A DNA stretch of 64,000 nucleotides from Auriscalpium vulgare (taxonomy: Eukaryota; Basidiomycota; Agaricomycetes; Russulales; Auriscalpiaceae). The notes below the pieces were generated by a model. The model worked only from the letters and a program-made list of their open reading frames with translations. It was not told the DNA's origin and ran no database searches. The stretch covers positions 124,001 through 188,000 of the forward strand of contig JAHBBC010000041.1 of NCBI GenBank assembly GCA_019915015.1, written 5' to 3'. This document shows, piece after piece, positions 33,372 to 44,805 of the stretch; position 1 is the first letter of the stretch; the number at the start of each line of letters is the position of its first letter. Both the position numbers and the translations under genes were made by a program.

Positions 33372-33902
33372 ATGTCGTCGAGCGTCTCCGCTCCTTCGGG
33401 GGCAGGCTCGCCGCTGGTCCAGACGGCTTCGCCTCCGCCCATCCTCGCACTGTTGCCCCTGGTCACATACACCTTCTCGGCAGCAACGTCTGCAATCGGT
33501 TTCTTCTACAACGCCCTCATCTCCATACTTCTCCTCACACTCACTCCGTTCAATGTCATCATCCCGGCCCTTTCGTATGCCCTCGCGCCCTTCATCATCT
33601 CGCTCCAGTTGCTCTTCGAGTCGTTCGTCCTTACGCCTTATCGCGTGACGGTGTACGTGCTCCAGGCGATCTATCCGCTGTATGCCTTCGTCGGAGTCGC
33701 TGTCGTCTTTGGAGCGGTGGTCGGGCTCGGCGCACGGCTGATCGTTGGCACGGTCGGCAAAGCGCTGTTGGGTGGCCCACGCACGAGCACGAGCACGAAC
33801 GTCGTCAGGAAGCAGGAGAGGTCGCGCACGCCATTGGCACAGAGGAGAGGCGTTGTGAAAGGGAAACGAAGGGTCACCGTCAAAGAAGAGCCTGCAACGT
33901 GA
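33372..33902 (+). CDS. Small multi-pass membrane protein, hypothetical
   Basis: Intronless frame of 176 codons from ATG 33372. After a short Ser/Pro-rich N-terminus there are about three hydrophobic stretches (ILALLPLVTYTFSAATSAI, LISILLLTLTPFNVIIPALS, LYAFVGVAVVFGAVVGLGA). A basic tail of about 40 residues follows (VRKQERSRTPLAQRRG, KGKRRVTVKEEPAT). The TPLAQRRGVVKGKRR part could be a nuclear-targeting or RNA-contacting segment, which with the membrane spans would fit an ER or nuclear-envelope protein; this is inference only. Family not recognised. Confidence 0.65.
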   Translation: MSSSVSAPSGAGSPLVQTASPPPILALLPLVTYTFSAATSAIGFFYNALISILLLTLTPFNVIIPALSYALAPFIISLQLLFESFVLTPYRVTVYVLQAIYPLYAFVGVAVVFGAVVGLGARLIVGTVGKALLGGPRTSTSTNVVRKQERSRTPLAQRRGVVKGKRRVTVKEEPAT

Positions 33903-34275
33903 TTGAATGCGGTGTGTTACAATTTCGTTCATCCTTCGGTAATCTTAAGGCCTCATTGTGGCTTAGGTTATCCTACGGTCTTTTTCCCGCCTCGAGCTCT
34001 TTGTGTCTGTACTGTTAGGTAGACTTGACGTTTCTATGTTGTCTCTAGCTAACGCGCTTGCATCCCAGATTTTTTCGCTCGCATATGTAGCAGCCTGTTC
34101 TTCCGCAATCAATAATGAGATTCTAGAGGTGCACCGAAAGCCTAGTGTTGTACACCGCTGACATTCGATTGTACTACAAGACATACAAGGCGTTGGTATA
34201 TTGCCAACCGGCTGAGTGACGGCTACATAAGATCAAAAAACGATGAGATAGATAAACACAACCTATACAATATAA
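33903..34275. other. Intergenic between convergent genes
   Basis: AT-rich spacer containing the 3' ends of the membrane-protein gene and the glutaminase-like gene. No reading frame supported. Confidence 0.4.
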
Positions 34276-37200
34276 TCACTGCGAGGGAGCAGCCGAGTCG
34301 CCTGCATAGTACATCGGTGGCGGCTCTAGTCTCTCTTCTCGAATCTGCTGCATTTCCCGACGCAAATACTCCACCTCTACCCTCAAGTCGGAAGTAGTGT
34401 CCGCAGCCGAGAGTGCGAGCGGTGTTGGAGGTATTGGAGGTGGAGGGAGCGGTCTTGCACCAGAGCCAGAAGCCACAGGGAGGGGCTCCCCTAGGCTGGA
34501 CTCCGGACTGACGCCTCCAGAGCTGTCACTGACGTTCCGCAGATGCGCCCTCGACGATGCCGTGGACATCGACGAGTTCTCCATCCGCAAACGGGCGAGT
34601 GCCTTGTCGGACAACCCTGTCGGCACAGGCGGGGGCGCGAAGGGGACACGAGTCAACGTCGCAGCGTCGGAAGCTGTCTGCGGCAAGAACGGGTGGTCTG
34701 AATCGGACCTTCGCGCCTCGCTATACGTGGTGTGGCTGATTTCGCTCTCCCCAAACGGGTTCGGCAGTAATTCGTCGCTCCTCTGCGACTGATCGTCTCC
34801 CAGCCGGAATGGCGTGAGGGTTTGATGCTTCCGCGCCCCTCCGCTTTCGAGCATCTCCTCACTTGGGATTTCAATCACACGGGGTTGCTGTTGCCGCCGG
34901 CGTAGAATCCACGCGATGAGGCCAAGCGCAATGAGGATCGCGAGGCCGCCAAACACCGCGCCGACGATGGCGCCAGTGTTCACCTGCTTTGAACTCTGCG
35001 AGTCCTTGAACGGCTGTCCCCCTGCTTGACCCGTGAAGTTCACTTCTATGGCGGATACCGGGATCCTGACAAAGATCTCTGAGATCAGAAAACCATCAGA
35101 TCACTGATATTGCGAAGACTGAAACTGACTTGAGTGCAAGTTGGGCGTACATTGCCCCCTGGGCAGGGCTGCGCAACTGTGATCAGTCACGTACAAAGTT
35201 GATGTTGAGCACACTCACCTCGCTGTCCCCAGTATCGTGGACCCACGCGAGCTATCATAGGTGACCGGGAACGCCCCAGCGCTCGCATTCATCGTCGCGC
35301 GGTTGTGGACGCCTGAGATGAGGCCATCACGGACTGTTGTATCTGTAGCTATGGCAGCAGAGAAGAGATTCCACGCTTTGCAAGGTGTCATCTACCTGTC
35401 AAAGATAGAGAACAGTGCGACATACTCGAGAATGAAGCGGCCATGTTTGTGCTGTCAATGGGAACGCCAAATTGTGTCGGCGTGATGCCTTGAGATTGAA
35501 GTGTTGCCAAGAACTGCGTGTGGCCAGCCAGGACCTGCGACAGTAGGTGAACACCCTCTACACTCACTTCAAGGGGGCCGAAGCGGCCGAAGAAGTACCT
35601 ACCGAAGAGTCGAGCAGATTGGTGCCTAGCCAGCGGTCTGCGAACAAGTTGTACCCCAGTGTCCAAGACGACGACGGATCTCCATACTTGGCTAAGAGGT
35701 GCTTATCGTCACTCAGTGCGAATGAATTCCACTGTTGGATAAGGTTCGAAGCTTTGGACTGTATGGCACATCGTCAGCACCCACATGCCTGAACTACGAA
35801 CGAAGGGAACAAGTACCGCGTATGCTTGCATGTCAGCGGACCGGTTGAGTGCGGCGCTGATTCCAGACATAGCCTGCACAGCAATAATGCCCTTGAGTGC
35901 CAGGTTCGTCTGGTTGTTGCCCGATTCATTATCTCCAGACAGCCTGCGCACAAAAGGAGAAAACTCGAGAGATCTGGCAAGCGTCAAGTAATGGGGTGTG
36001 CTCACTGCTGCCCCGTTATGAACAACGTGTTGTTGACCAGAAAATCCGCCCACGTCTTGAACAAGGGATACTGTGTGCACTGGAATCAGAATTCAGGGCC
36101 GCTATGATTGTCACATTGTACGCACGTATTTCGACAGCAGCGAGCCATCGCCACTAGCCCGCGCATACGCGTATGACATGATCAACATGTTCCCCGACTC
36201 TGCCATCGGAAACGTCAGATACGCATCGCAGATATAACCAATCATGCGCACGCTCCACACTCTGTTGATGTTGCTGATTGCTTGCTGTGGCATTCGGGTA
36301 CTTCGAACCTGTTACATGTAAGTTCGCAATCCCCGCTTTGGAAGTGTTGACCATGCAACATACCGACGTCGGCAGCAGCGAATCCCACGGTGTAGTTGGG
36401 CGAGTTCTGGAAGCGCAGAAGTGGTTCCAGGAGTGGTGCTCCCAACGATGGATCCATATACATGAACATTGGAAAGGCTGCGTAGAGCGTCTCAACAGCG
36501 TTGATACGACTGGCAAAATATTAGTGAGATAGCCATCATATAGCGCTGGATTTGGCGTACCCAGGGATTGTACCGCCGATGTTCTTCATGAACATCATCA
36601 CATCAGACGGGTTGGGCGATCCGTCGGCGTTTTGACCAACTGTCAGCTCCGTTGCCCCATATGCTTGTCTCGCGGAAAGCGCGAGAAGGTCAGAGTAATT
36701 GCTGGAAATGGATGCCCCATCGCCCATGATTTTGGAGTCCAACTGGGCCGCACGAGTTTGCGCATTTGGAAAGTCGTTCAAGAAATCCGTGATCTGTGAA
36801 CACATTAAGCCGATCTAGGCCCGGGCCATGAGAAGGAGGAAGTCAGTACCAGAGCTACAGTGTCGCTATCCTTTGGATATTTTGTCTTGTAAAATAGGCT
36901 GCGCGTCGTTGTTTGCCCGGAAAGGTCGGTGTACTGAAGTGCTGGGTCGCGAGAGTAACCGAACACCCAAACAGCAGGATTCTGGGAAGATTGGATGTTT
37001 CCAAAATCGAGCGATATAGCAAATACGGGGAAGGTACTATTTGGGCAAATCGTCAGTTGGGGGTGCAAGAGCACAGCTAGCTGAGTGCTCACTTTCCCGG
37101 GCTGCCTGGAATAGTGCGGAAATTCGTGTCCAGTTGATTGTCCAAGATACCCTGAGTAATGAACTCAGGTCGGGATACCTCGTCGGACGCGGTCTTATAT

Positions 37201-38108
37201 GTCACTGCCGAGCCCTGGAGCTTCTGTTCGTATGGCGTCACGAGAAAACCAAACTTTCGCGACGCACCGCTTTCGCAGCGATGTACAGCGTCCCCCATTC
37301 CGCCTGATTCTGTATCTCCACAAAAGGCGCCTGGTTCTGAAGGGTGACTGCGTGGAAAACGGTATCCGACGTAGCAGATGTTGTCCAAGTAATGGGTTGT
37401 CCTCGATCGCCTGAGTTCCACTCTGACTGACGTTGAGTACATGATCAATAGAGCTCGACATCAGCGGGAGTACAGACCTCCACTGATATCCGAGTACACC
37501 TGTACGCGGTGAGAGTTGCCGTCGAGCGACTGCACGTCGACAGACATATATGAGAAAGGCATTGATTGTCGCACCCAATCTCCGGGCTACATTTTTCAAA
37601 ATCAGCATGGTGAAGAGCTGATGCACGGTACATACGGACCTCAAAGGGACTCAAGAAAGTAAGAACGAGTTCTACGGGTCCGGCCTGTATGTTGAAGATA
37701 GAGCGGGTCGGTGTTATAGTAGTCTGTGTCAGATTCGTTTGCTTTGCACCAGGGAATGATGGGTTGCCGATTTGATCTCCAAGGAATGTGTATGCAACTC
37801 CATCTACTTTTGCAATGCCCGCCCACCCGAGAATCTAAACCACCACCACCGTACATCAGAGAGGGTGGAGAGAGATGATGCGCGCGACGTACAGCATTTC
37901 CAGCGAAAGTCGTAGACCAGACGCCAGACCACTTCGACCCATTCAAACTAGGCTCCCAGCAGCTGAAATACGGCGATCTCACAGCAAGAGGGATTGCGGC
38001 TGGGGTTAGCGGGGCTTGAGCCTGGACGAGGACGAACTCGGGAAAACATAGAAAAAGTACCCAGAAGAAGACAGGACGAAGAAGAAGAAGAAGAAGACGA
38101 TCCGCCAT
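34276..38108 (-). CDS. Glutaminase-like type I membrane protein (GtaA family, DUF5127/DUF4965/DUF1793)
   Basis: Related to secreted fungal glutaminases. A signal peptide (MADRLLLLLLRPVFFWVLF) precedes PAAIPLAVRSPYFSCWEPSL, ILGWAGIAKVDGVAYTFLGD, TITPTRSIFNIQAGPVELVL, PGDWVRQSMPFSYMSVDVQ and VYSDISG|EWNSGD, the N-terminal DUF5127 region. The DUF4965 part follows, including MSYAYARASGDGSLLSKY, WADFLVNNTLFITGQLSGDN and GIIAVQAMSGISAALNR. The DUF1793 part has NLYADRWLGTNLLDSSV-like sequence and STNMAASFSIWSLFSAA. Unlike the soluble enzymes, a membrane helix follows (TGAIVGAVFGGLAILIALGL). The cytosolic tail of about 180 residues is Ser/Pro-rich and ends with a short coil (RVEVEYLRREMQQIREERL). Twelve or more exons. 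It is probably cell-surface anchored with its catalytic part outside. Enzyme activity is inferred from the family only. Confidence 0.85.
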
Positions 38109-39140
38109 AGTGTTATGACCCCTCTATGGCTCCAGGCATAGAGGGAGTAGGTGGAAGAGGGAACGAAGAGATATAGGGAAACGTGGCAGAGGGAACCGCT
38201 CGGAGAGGTGTCGCGGGTCCACTGGCTTCCCACATATCTGATCTACATATTCTGCACAGCAACGAAGACATCAAGAATCAGCCTGGATGCTGCCAGAACA
38301 GACGCCCCCGTGGCGCTAGGAGCCAGTAGGGAAAGCCTATATGCGCTTGCATATATTGCAGCAACGGTGGCTGTCCGGATCTTTGCAAACGAATGAAACT
38401 GCTCGGCAACGAGTCTTCGACTCGGCGCTACGGGAGGCCTGTGGTGATGAGACGGTCAATATTGATTCATTGATCGTAGTACGTGCGCAGATGCACAGCA
38501 CGCGCCCCAATACACGGGAGCCAAAACACATCTCCGGGTCGGAGACGAGTCTTGTGCTGTTCGGAGGGTTCGATCTGATCTTGTGAGCACGTCGACGTCC
38601 CGATGGCAAGTACCAGGAGTAAACGTCGAACGAGGTCGGGAGTAGTACCGTACGTGTCGGAGACTCAATAAATTCTCACGCTCTCGACGACGTTTCGTGT
38701 TTCCCATGCTCACGAGTCTGTGTCCAATTCTAACAGCCACTGGCAAGGGCCCCAGCGATGACAGTGGGCTCGGGCGCTGGCTGAGGCAGAAAGGACCGCA
38801 TCTGCATCTCGGGATATGCTGGCGTCACTCGGAAGCAGTGCTAGCATTGCTAGAGCAGTCGAGCAATGTTGTTCCAGTGTGCTGTGGAGTTACATACCGG
38901 CCCGGGGAGACGCGGTACCGGTTACCATTCGGTTTTGATGCGACATCGGATTTCTTCTCGAGCCGCGAAACCTCACTCACTGACACTCAGGCTGCATTGG
39001 CTGTCTTGAACGAGCGTCGCTTTGGCCTCGCTTCACGCGTGGCGACGTTCGACAGGATACCACGGGCTTGTGGCGGCTGTCCATGAAAGCAGCGCTCGAG
39101 AAACAAATCAGCTTATCATTAGAGTACCGATGATATGCAT
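38109..39140. other. Intergenic, about 1 kb
   Basis: Upstream of the glutaminase-like gene and downstream of the thaumatin-like gene. A plus-strand frame of 129 codons (38697-39086) has no recognisable domain or splice context and is not called as a gene. Confidence 0.4.
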
Positions 39141-40382
39141 TTAGGGACAGAAAGTGATTGTGTAGTCGGCCTGCGTATAGGACGGGCAGGTCCACAAGGC
39201 CGTACCGCTCGACTCGTCATAAGCGTACACGTACGAGTTCGGGCAGTTGCCCTCTGTGAACTTCTGATCAGCGCGCAGGTATAGGCACGTAGATGTCAAA
39301 ACGCACTAAAATAGGCGTAGTCCTGCACGCCAGAGCTCGGGCACGTTTCCTTTGTGTTGTATTGACCGGAGCAACAGTTCGGCGAGTTCTCTGAGGCGGA
39401 TGTAAGCATTATATGAGGGGAATCTATGACTACTCACGGGGGTCCGAATCTACTTCACAGGCGCTCTTGCATCCGACGGGGAAGCCAGTTGAGTCATAAG
39501 GTCCCTTTAAGTTCGAAGGGCCTTCGAGGATATTATCAAGAAGATCACATCATTTCTTGATAGTCATGTACTCACAATTTGGGCCAAGGTCGACGGGACA
39601 GTCAGCTACGTGGCAGCCCCCGGTCGGACTGATACGGACGGGCAAGTTGTATCCGTCAACCAAGGACACTGTGCAAAGCAGTGTGAATGTCGCGGCTCAG
39701 CAGGGAGACGTGCACACTACCATCGTAGTAATCGGGGGTGTCAGGATCCGTGCTGAGGGTGAACTCCGCAAGCGAGGCGGGTGGGACGCCCTAAGTAAAA
39801 CTCGAAGTCGATCATTGCTCGTGTGTTGCTCAGCAAAATGCTGACCGTTCCGGTGTGGGCGTCACATTCCAAGCCACCGTTACAACCTCCATCGAGACAA
39901 GAGTTTGGGCCAGGATTGCTCGAGAAGTCGCAATCTCGGCGAGCCTGTCCAGAAAATCAGTCAGCAGGGTCAGTCAGTCATACAAGGAGCTGAGCGCGTA
40001 CCCAGATACGACCAGCCGTCCAGTTGTCCGGCACAGAGAAGGACACAGCGGTGTAGGCATCGGCAGCCCACCTAATTACCAGCATCAATAGTGTTGCAAC
40101 GACGACGAGGAACTTGAAGTCCAATACCCAGTGGCTTGGGCTGGCGTGGCGCTCCCAGCATTCAGGTCGGTGAAAATCTGCCGGACCTCAGTAACGGGGC
40201 AAGCTACGATGATAAAGCACTTACGGCCGGCCTAAAATTAAATTAGCAAGCTCAGTGTATGGATCAGAACTAAGAACATACCAGATGGTGAAAGGACAGC
40301 CATTGTATACGGTGAAGGTGCGGCCAGCAACTGTAGACGCCCCGAGAAAGGCTGAACCGAAGGCGGCATTTAAGAGCTTCAT
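39141..40382 (-). CDS. Thaumatin-like protein (secreted)
   Basis: Thaumatin-like proteins are disulfide-rich beta-sandwiches; some fungal members bind or cleave beta-glucans. A signal peptide (MKLLNAAFGSAFLGASTVAG) leads into RTFTVYNGCPFTIW. A 7-nt exon at 40225-40231 completes PA, and the next exon gives IFTDLNAGSATPAQATG. Then come WTAGRIWARRDCDFSSNPGP, SCLDGGCNGGLECDAHTGTG, PASLAEFTLS, DYYDVSLVDGYNLPVRISPT and CHVADCPVDLGPNCP. After that come TGFPVGCKSACEVDSD, NCCSGQYNTKETCPSSGVQD and YAYFKGNCPNSYVYAYDESS, ending YTQADYTITFCP with TAA at 39141-39143. The spacing of the many Cys and the REDDD-type acidic residues fit the family. About seven short introns. A probable role in wall remodelling is inferred. 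Confidence 0.88.
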
Positions 40383-42778
40383 GATTAAGTGGGCAAAGGG
40401 GGCCAGAAAATCCACTGGGACTCTCTTCAAACGGTACGCTCATATTTATGGCATCCGCGAATGCGCATACAAACCAAGAAAATCAGGCAAAACACATGGT
40501 CGAAAGCCAAAATGTTGCGTGTCCATAAGGCCTAGCAGCGCATGACGACTGCCGGCGGAGCTTCGCCCTGCGCAGCACATGCGCCGAAAGCTTGAAGTTC
40601 GCGGTTCCGCGGACAAAACGGGCCTCGCGTATCAATGACGCGGGTTGAATAAGTCGTCTCGTTGGTGACAGAGAAAACATGACGTGGCTAGAGATGCGAA
40701 ATTAAGCACCCAGACCACAGTAAATGAGTTCACCTGCGACCATCGGACGACCAATCGGGCCTGGGTGAGCATCAGAAGCTGATGTCGGCGGGTGTAAATA
40801 CACTCGCTGCGAGTAGAATTCTGCTCCGAGGCAGAGATTTTGGCCGTATCCTTCCTTTCGTGCGTGCGATACGTGCGACGGTTAATTTTCTTGGATTTTG
40901 TGGCGCAGGGTTCTCGAAGCATACAGGGACTGTGTGGGACAAGCTTGGCAGAAATAGCCAGAAGCAAGCCAGCGCTCTGACCATTTAAGGAGTCTTGGGG
41001 GGGTGGAGCCAGGCCAGGCCAGCAGGACAGCGTCATGCAGGATGCGCAAGGAGAATTCGCCGAGCTAAAAAATCAAATCAGAACGGCCTGAAGAGCGCGT
41101 TCCGGACGAAGTGAGTATCAGCAGTCGCAGGAAACAAGACTAGTAGTCACGAAGGGTGGAGCAGTGCTCTATCACATGTGTTCGAAGACCGGCAGCTGAG
41201 CTGAGCAACCGCATGCTGCACGTATTGATCACATTGAGGAGTCAAGAAACTGCGCGATGAACCCCTACTTCTTGCGGGCCGGATTATAGTGGTGTGAGAG
41301 TCCTCACGACCGTGATGACAGTCGGACGGAGGCCGCTGTGGTCATTCTCAGCCGTCAGCGCCTGGCATCTATGCTATTGGCAGAGGCAGGGAATGACAGT
41401 GTACCCACAGTTTCGAGTGACATGAACTGAGTCTGGTGTCTGCAAGTAGGAATTATATCGAATGAGAGCAGGTCACAGGCCATTATCAGGACTGTCACTC
41501 ATGAGAGCTCAGGAGAGCTGAGAGCGCCCGTTGCACCGTTGCCACGTCGTCGAGGGGACTCGGACTGGTCGGAGTCGGACATGGCGACTCCCGGGCCGGC
41601 ACTCCGGCGTTGACTCCGACGGTCGTTCGGTCTAGACAGGCCTGCCAGTCTCCGTATATGTGTAGCCACGGCCGACGCGCAGTCCGCCAGCCTGAGTACT
41701 CCCGCCACGCTGCTCATCTCGTTGCCCGCCAGCTACAAACACCCCGAGCGACAGCTTCCACCCGCGCCTCGGTGCACCCGCCGGACAACAAGCACTCAAT
41801 CGTGAGCATGTCGAACGGCTCGGTCATCGCCGGCATCGACTGGGACTCCCACTCGAGATCGTCGTCAATTGACACACGCAAGCCCATGTGTCACGAGCTG
41901 GAGAGTTCTCAGTTCGGACAAATTGAAGGACACACAGATTGAGGGATCGTCTGATTCGTGCCGCACGCTGAAGTTGAGCGTTGAATAACCGTTAACGCGC
42001 TTACGGACCGCAACGCTAACTTCAACAATTTCGACTCGTCTCCCCTTGTCCCGTTTCTCAACTAGGTCTCTCTCCTGCGCTCCCTGGATTCCAGAGTATA
42101 CTTCCAGACTGTGCCAGGAATGGAAATTAGACTGCCCTTCGAACTTGTCTTCCGCCAGAACTTGCGTCCAACACTTGTGAGCCTTACAAACTACTTGTGA
42201 TCTCCGAGTCCACTATAGTAGTGGCGATGGGTTGCTCGTGCTCTACTGATTGACGCGATCTCGGTGACGCCTTGGTGTCTGGGTTGGTCTTACCCATATA
42301 CTGAGATTGAAGACACGTTGCACCGTCGTGCGTCGACACCGCCCGAGCTAACTTTGGGCCAACGATGGCCGGATCACAGGACTGCACAGCACAGGTCCAT
42401 TTCAGAGCTCGATGCCGACACACCCCTTGCTGATGCACGCGTTCCATCTAGTAGACGCCCATTGTATGCGCTATCGGAGTTGCAAGTTTCCACTAGAGCT
42501 TGCTATCTGGTGGATCTACGACCGGCTTCTCTGTGTTCCTTCACAGCAATCTCCCAGCTGGCTGCTCCAGAACACTAGCGTTCTCGAAACCTCAAATTTG
42601 TGCTTATCCGCTTGTAGGCGCCTCATTGCTTCCACGTGCCCACGCCGGGCGCATACCCGCAGCCTCAGGCTCGAGGGCCTCCACGAAGCATTGCGTCCTC
42701 GAGGCAGACCTCCGGCCAACTCATAAGCCATCGATCCGCTCGCTTCTCGTTATCCCAATCTCTCCTCCGCCGCCCATC
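40383..42778. other. Large intergenic region, about 2.4 kb
   Basis: No gene recognised. Reading frames of 90-134 codons occur on both strands (for example 40632-41036 minus and 41610-41942 plus) but lack coding character or splice logic. A fragment reading SNGSVIAGIDWDSHSRSSS sits at about 41813-41872 and could be a stray exon. The rest must hold the thaumatin-like gene promoter and the promoter of the next plus-strand gene. Confidence 0.4.
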
Positions 42779-44182
42779 ATGCCCCCTTCCGCCGTCGTCG
42801 TCAGCCCATCGACAGACTCGAAAGAGTCTGCCAAGTTCCAGCTCGGCTTCAGCGCACTACCTCAGTATGGCTTCGGCCCCGATCTCACCTTCGACTCGCT
42901 GGTCGAGCACAACCCCTTCCTCTTCCGCGTGTATACACCCAAACCGCTGTCCCCATTCTTCGATAGCTCTGAGCCATTCTTCATCGGCCAGAAGTTCAAG
43001 AATAATTACCGTTACACGGTGCAGGACTTCCAGGCTCTCGCCCCGAGTTCAGCGACCCCTGATAGGCCGGGCATGGCTAACTCATACGAGGACGTCGCGA
43101 ACCACATGGACTGGACGAAGAAGTCGTCATCTCCGTTCGTCACCACCTCCTTCAGCTTTGCATGGGCCATCTGGGAAGCTACGAGGCGGTACAAGGGGAA
43201 TGTGAAGCACGACGTCGAGATCGCGGTGATCGATGCACGTGCGATCGCTGGACGGGCTGTAACAGCATTGGAACTATTGAGGAAAGCATCACCACAAGAG
43301 TGAGTTCTCATTTCATGTGATCGATGGCAAAACTGACGTACGTCCAGGCGACATCCCGACCACTGGAAGTGGTACCGATTTGCGACCGAAGCCCAAGACG
43401 TCCTTGTCTACGGCTACGTCCCTGGCACAGCCGTGCTGGCCTCCATCCCTATCCTTTCCATCATCCCAAAACTCCCCTCCTACTTCCTCAACCCGATTCC
43501 CGATGATCAGAAACCCACCCTCTTTAACAGTTTAACATGGGACGTCACGCAGCAACGGCCCGGCTTCCAACAGTTCTGCCAGCAGATGTCGGAGCAATTC
43601 CTGCGCGAGTCAGCAGAGGTCCGCCTGCGCGACACCACGGCGAGCGCCGTGCGCCTCGCGATGTGTCTCCTGCGTCCCTGGTTCCAGAAGCACTCAATGA
43701 AGGACTTCCAAGGCTCGGTTCACCGTGTCTCAGAGCTCGCGTACATCATCGCACGCTGGCCTGGCCAGTGGTGGGTGCGCGAGCATACGGAGATATGGGA
43801 CCTCATTCAGTCGATGGTCCACGTGATCGGCGAGGAGGTGCGCGACGCCCAGCGCGTGCATGCGCTCACCGAGGTTACGCGCCTGCAGGACGTCGTCAGC
43901 GAACTGCAACTTCTCACAGACGAATACGTCTCCGGCCACTCGCGCTCAGGATCCTCCGCCGACTCGTCCTCCGATGAAGGCGATGTCCTTCCTTCCCCGC
44001 GCGCCCTCCTTGCGCTTCCCGCCCCACCCCGCGACACCCACCTCAACTTCTCCACAGAACTATCTTCGCCTTCGAAGGTCGAAACGGCATCGTGCGTCCT
44101 CACAAGCTTCTTCTTCGGAGCATTCGCCGCAATATTCGTCATGAATTCCCAGACCCCAAGGCTGGCTAATCATTTCACATGA
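42779..44182 (+). CDS. Tail-anchored protein with an ADP-ribosyltransferase-like N-terminal domain (DUF7587-like)
   Basis: Two exons; the intron at about 43300-43348 keeps frame (SPQE|RHPDHWKWYRF). The first 230 residues contain HNPFLFRVYTPKPLSP, then SSPFVTTSFSFAWAIWEATR, DVEIAVIDARAIAGR and FATEAQDVLVYGYVPGTAVL. The order of an Arg in a first strand, a TTSxSxA segment and a late acidic residue before VLVYGxVP is the R-S-E layout of ADP-ribosyltransferase folds, as in fungal DUF7587-type proteins. This is inference, and the expected Glu appears as Asp or is shifted. A helical middle part (FCQQMSEQFLRESAEVRLRD) follows, then a Ser/Asp-rich linker. A hydrophobic segment, CVLTSFFFGAFAAIFVM, lies close to the C-terminus (NSQTPRLANHFT), suggesting membrane anchoring. 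Confidence 0.65.
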
Positions 44183-44805
44183 CGACGTCCTGTCCGAGCT
44201 GGCCTCTGACAGAGGGACGGAATCGGACGTTACCGCCACCACCAATAGTGCAACAGAGTCCGACGTGTCGACGTCGGACTCCTGGAGCTGCTCGTGCTGT
44301 TCGAGCATCGCTTCCTTCAGCACCCTTGAGGAGGACCGGGTGCCTGGGGCATATCGATGGTAGGGCCGCTAGGGCCGAGGGCGCGATAGAAAGGGAGTCC
44401 TCGATGATTTATTTGCTGTTAACATTATTATCTTCTTCTTCACATGTCAGTGCTGTATTTTCGTCCATTCCCGAGGCATCCAAGCTGTTGTATAACAAAT
44501 TGTACTTTTTTATGTTTTGATGAACGCTGTCAAAGTGCCCGCTGCCCACCGTCAAGTATGTCGTTCGGGGCCGCAACTGTCGCCATCATCAGGCGGCATC
44601 GGTGCTAAGAAGATGTGATGGTATACTATAAGCGACAGCGCTTGTGTGGAATTCGCGAGCACTCTGCATATTGTCTGGATATTACAACTCTAGCGAATTA
44701 CCACCATGCAAACAACGTAGAGTTTCCGCTACATGCACTGTCGCGCCTCCATCTGTCCATACGCTCAAAAGTACACGGAATCCTCGCCCTCCAGATATCG
44801 ATGCA
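44183..44805. other. Intergenic between convergent genes
   Basis: 3' ends of the tail-anchored protein gene and of BRO1. Nothing else recognised. In the first 130 bases, frames rich in Ser and Asp continue past the stop codon, so a slightly longer alternative C-terminus is possible. Confidence 0.4.

Noticed and set aside
38697..39086. 129-codon plus-strand frame in an intergenic region
   Set aside because: No recognisable domain and no supporting neighbouring exons; expected length by chance in GC-rich DNA.
40632..41036. 134-codon minus-strand frame upstream of the thaumatin-like gene
   Set aside because: Composition lacks coding character, and it lies where a promoter is expected.
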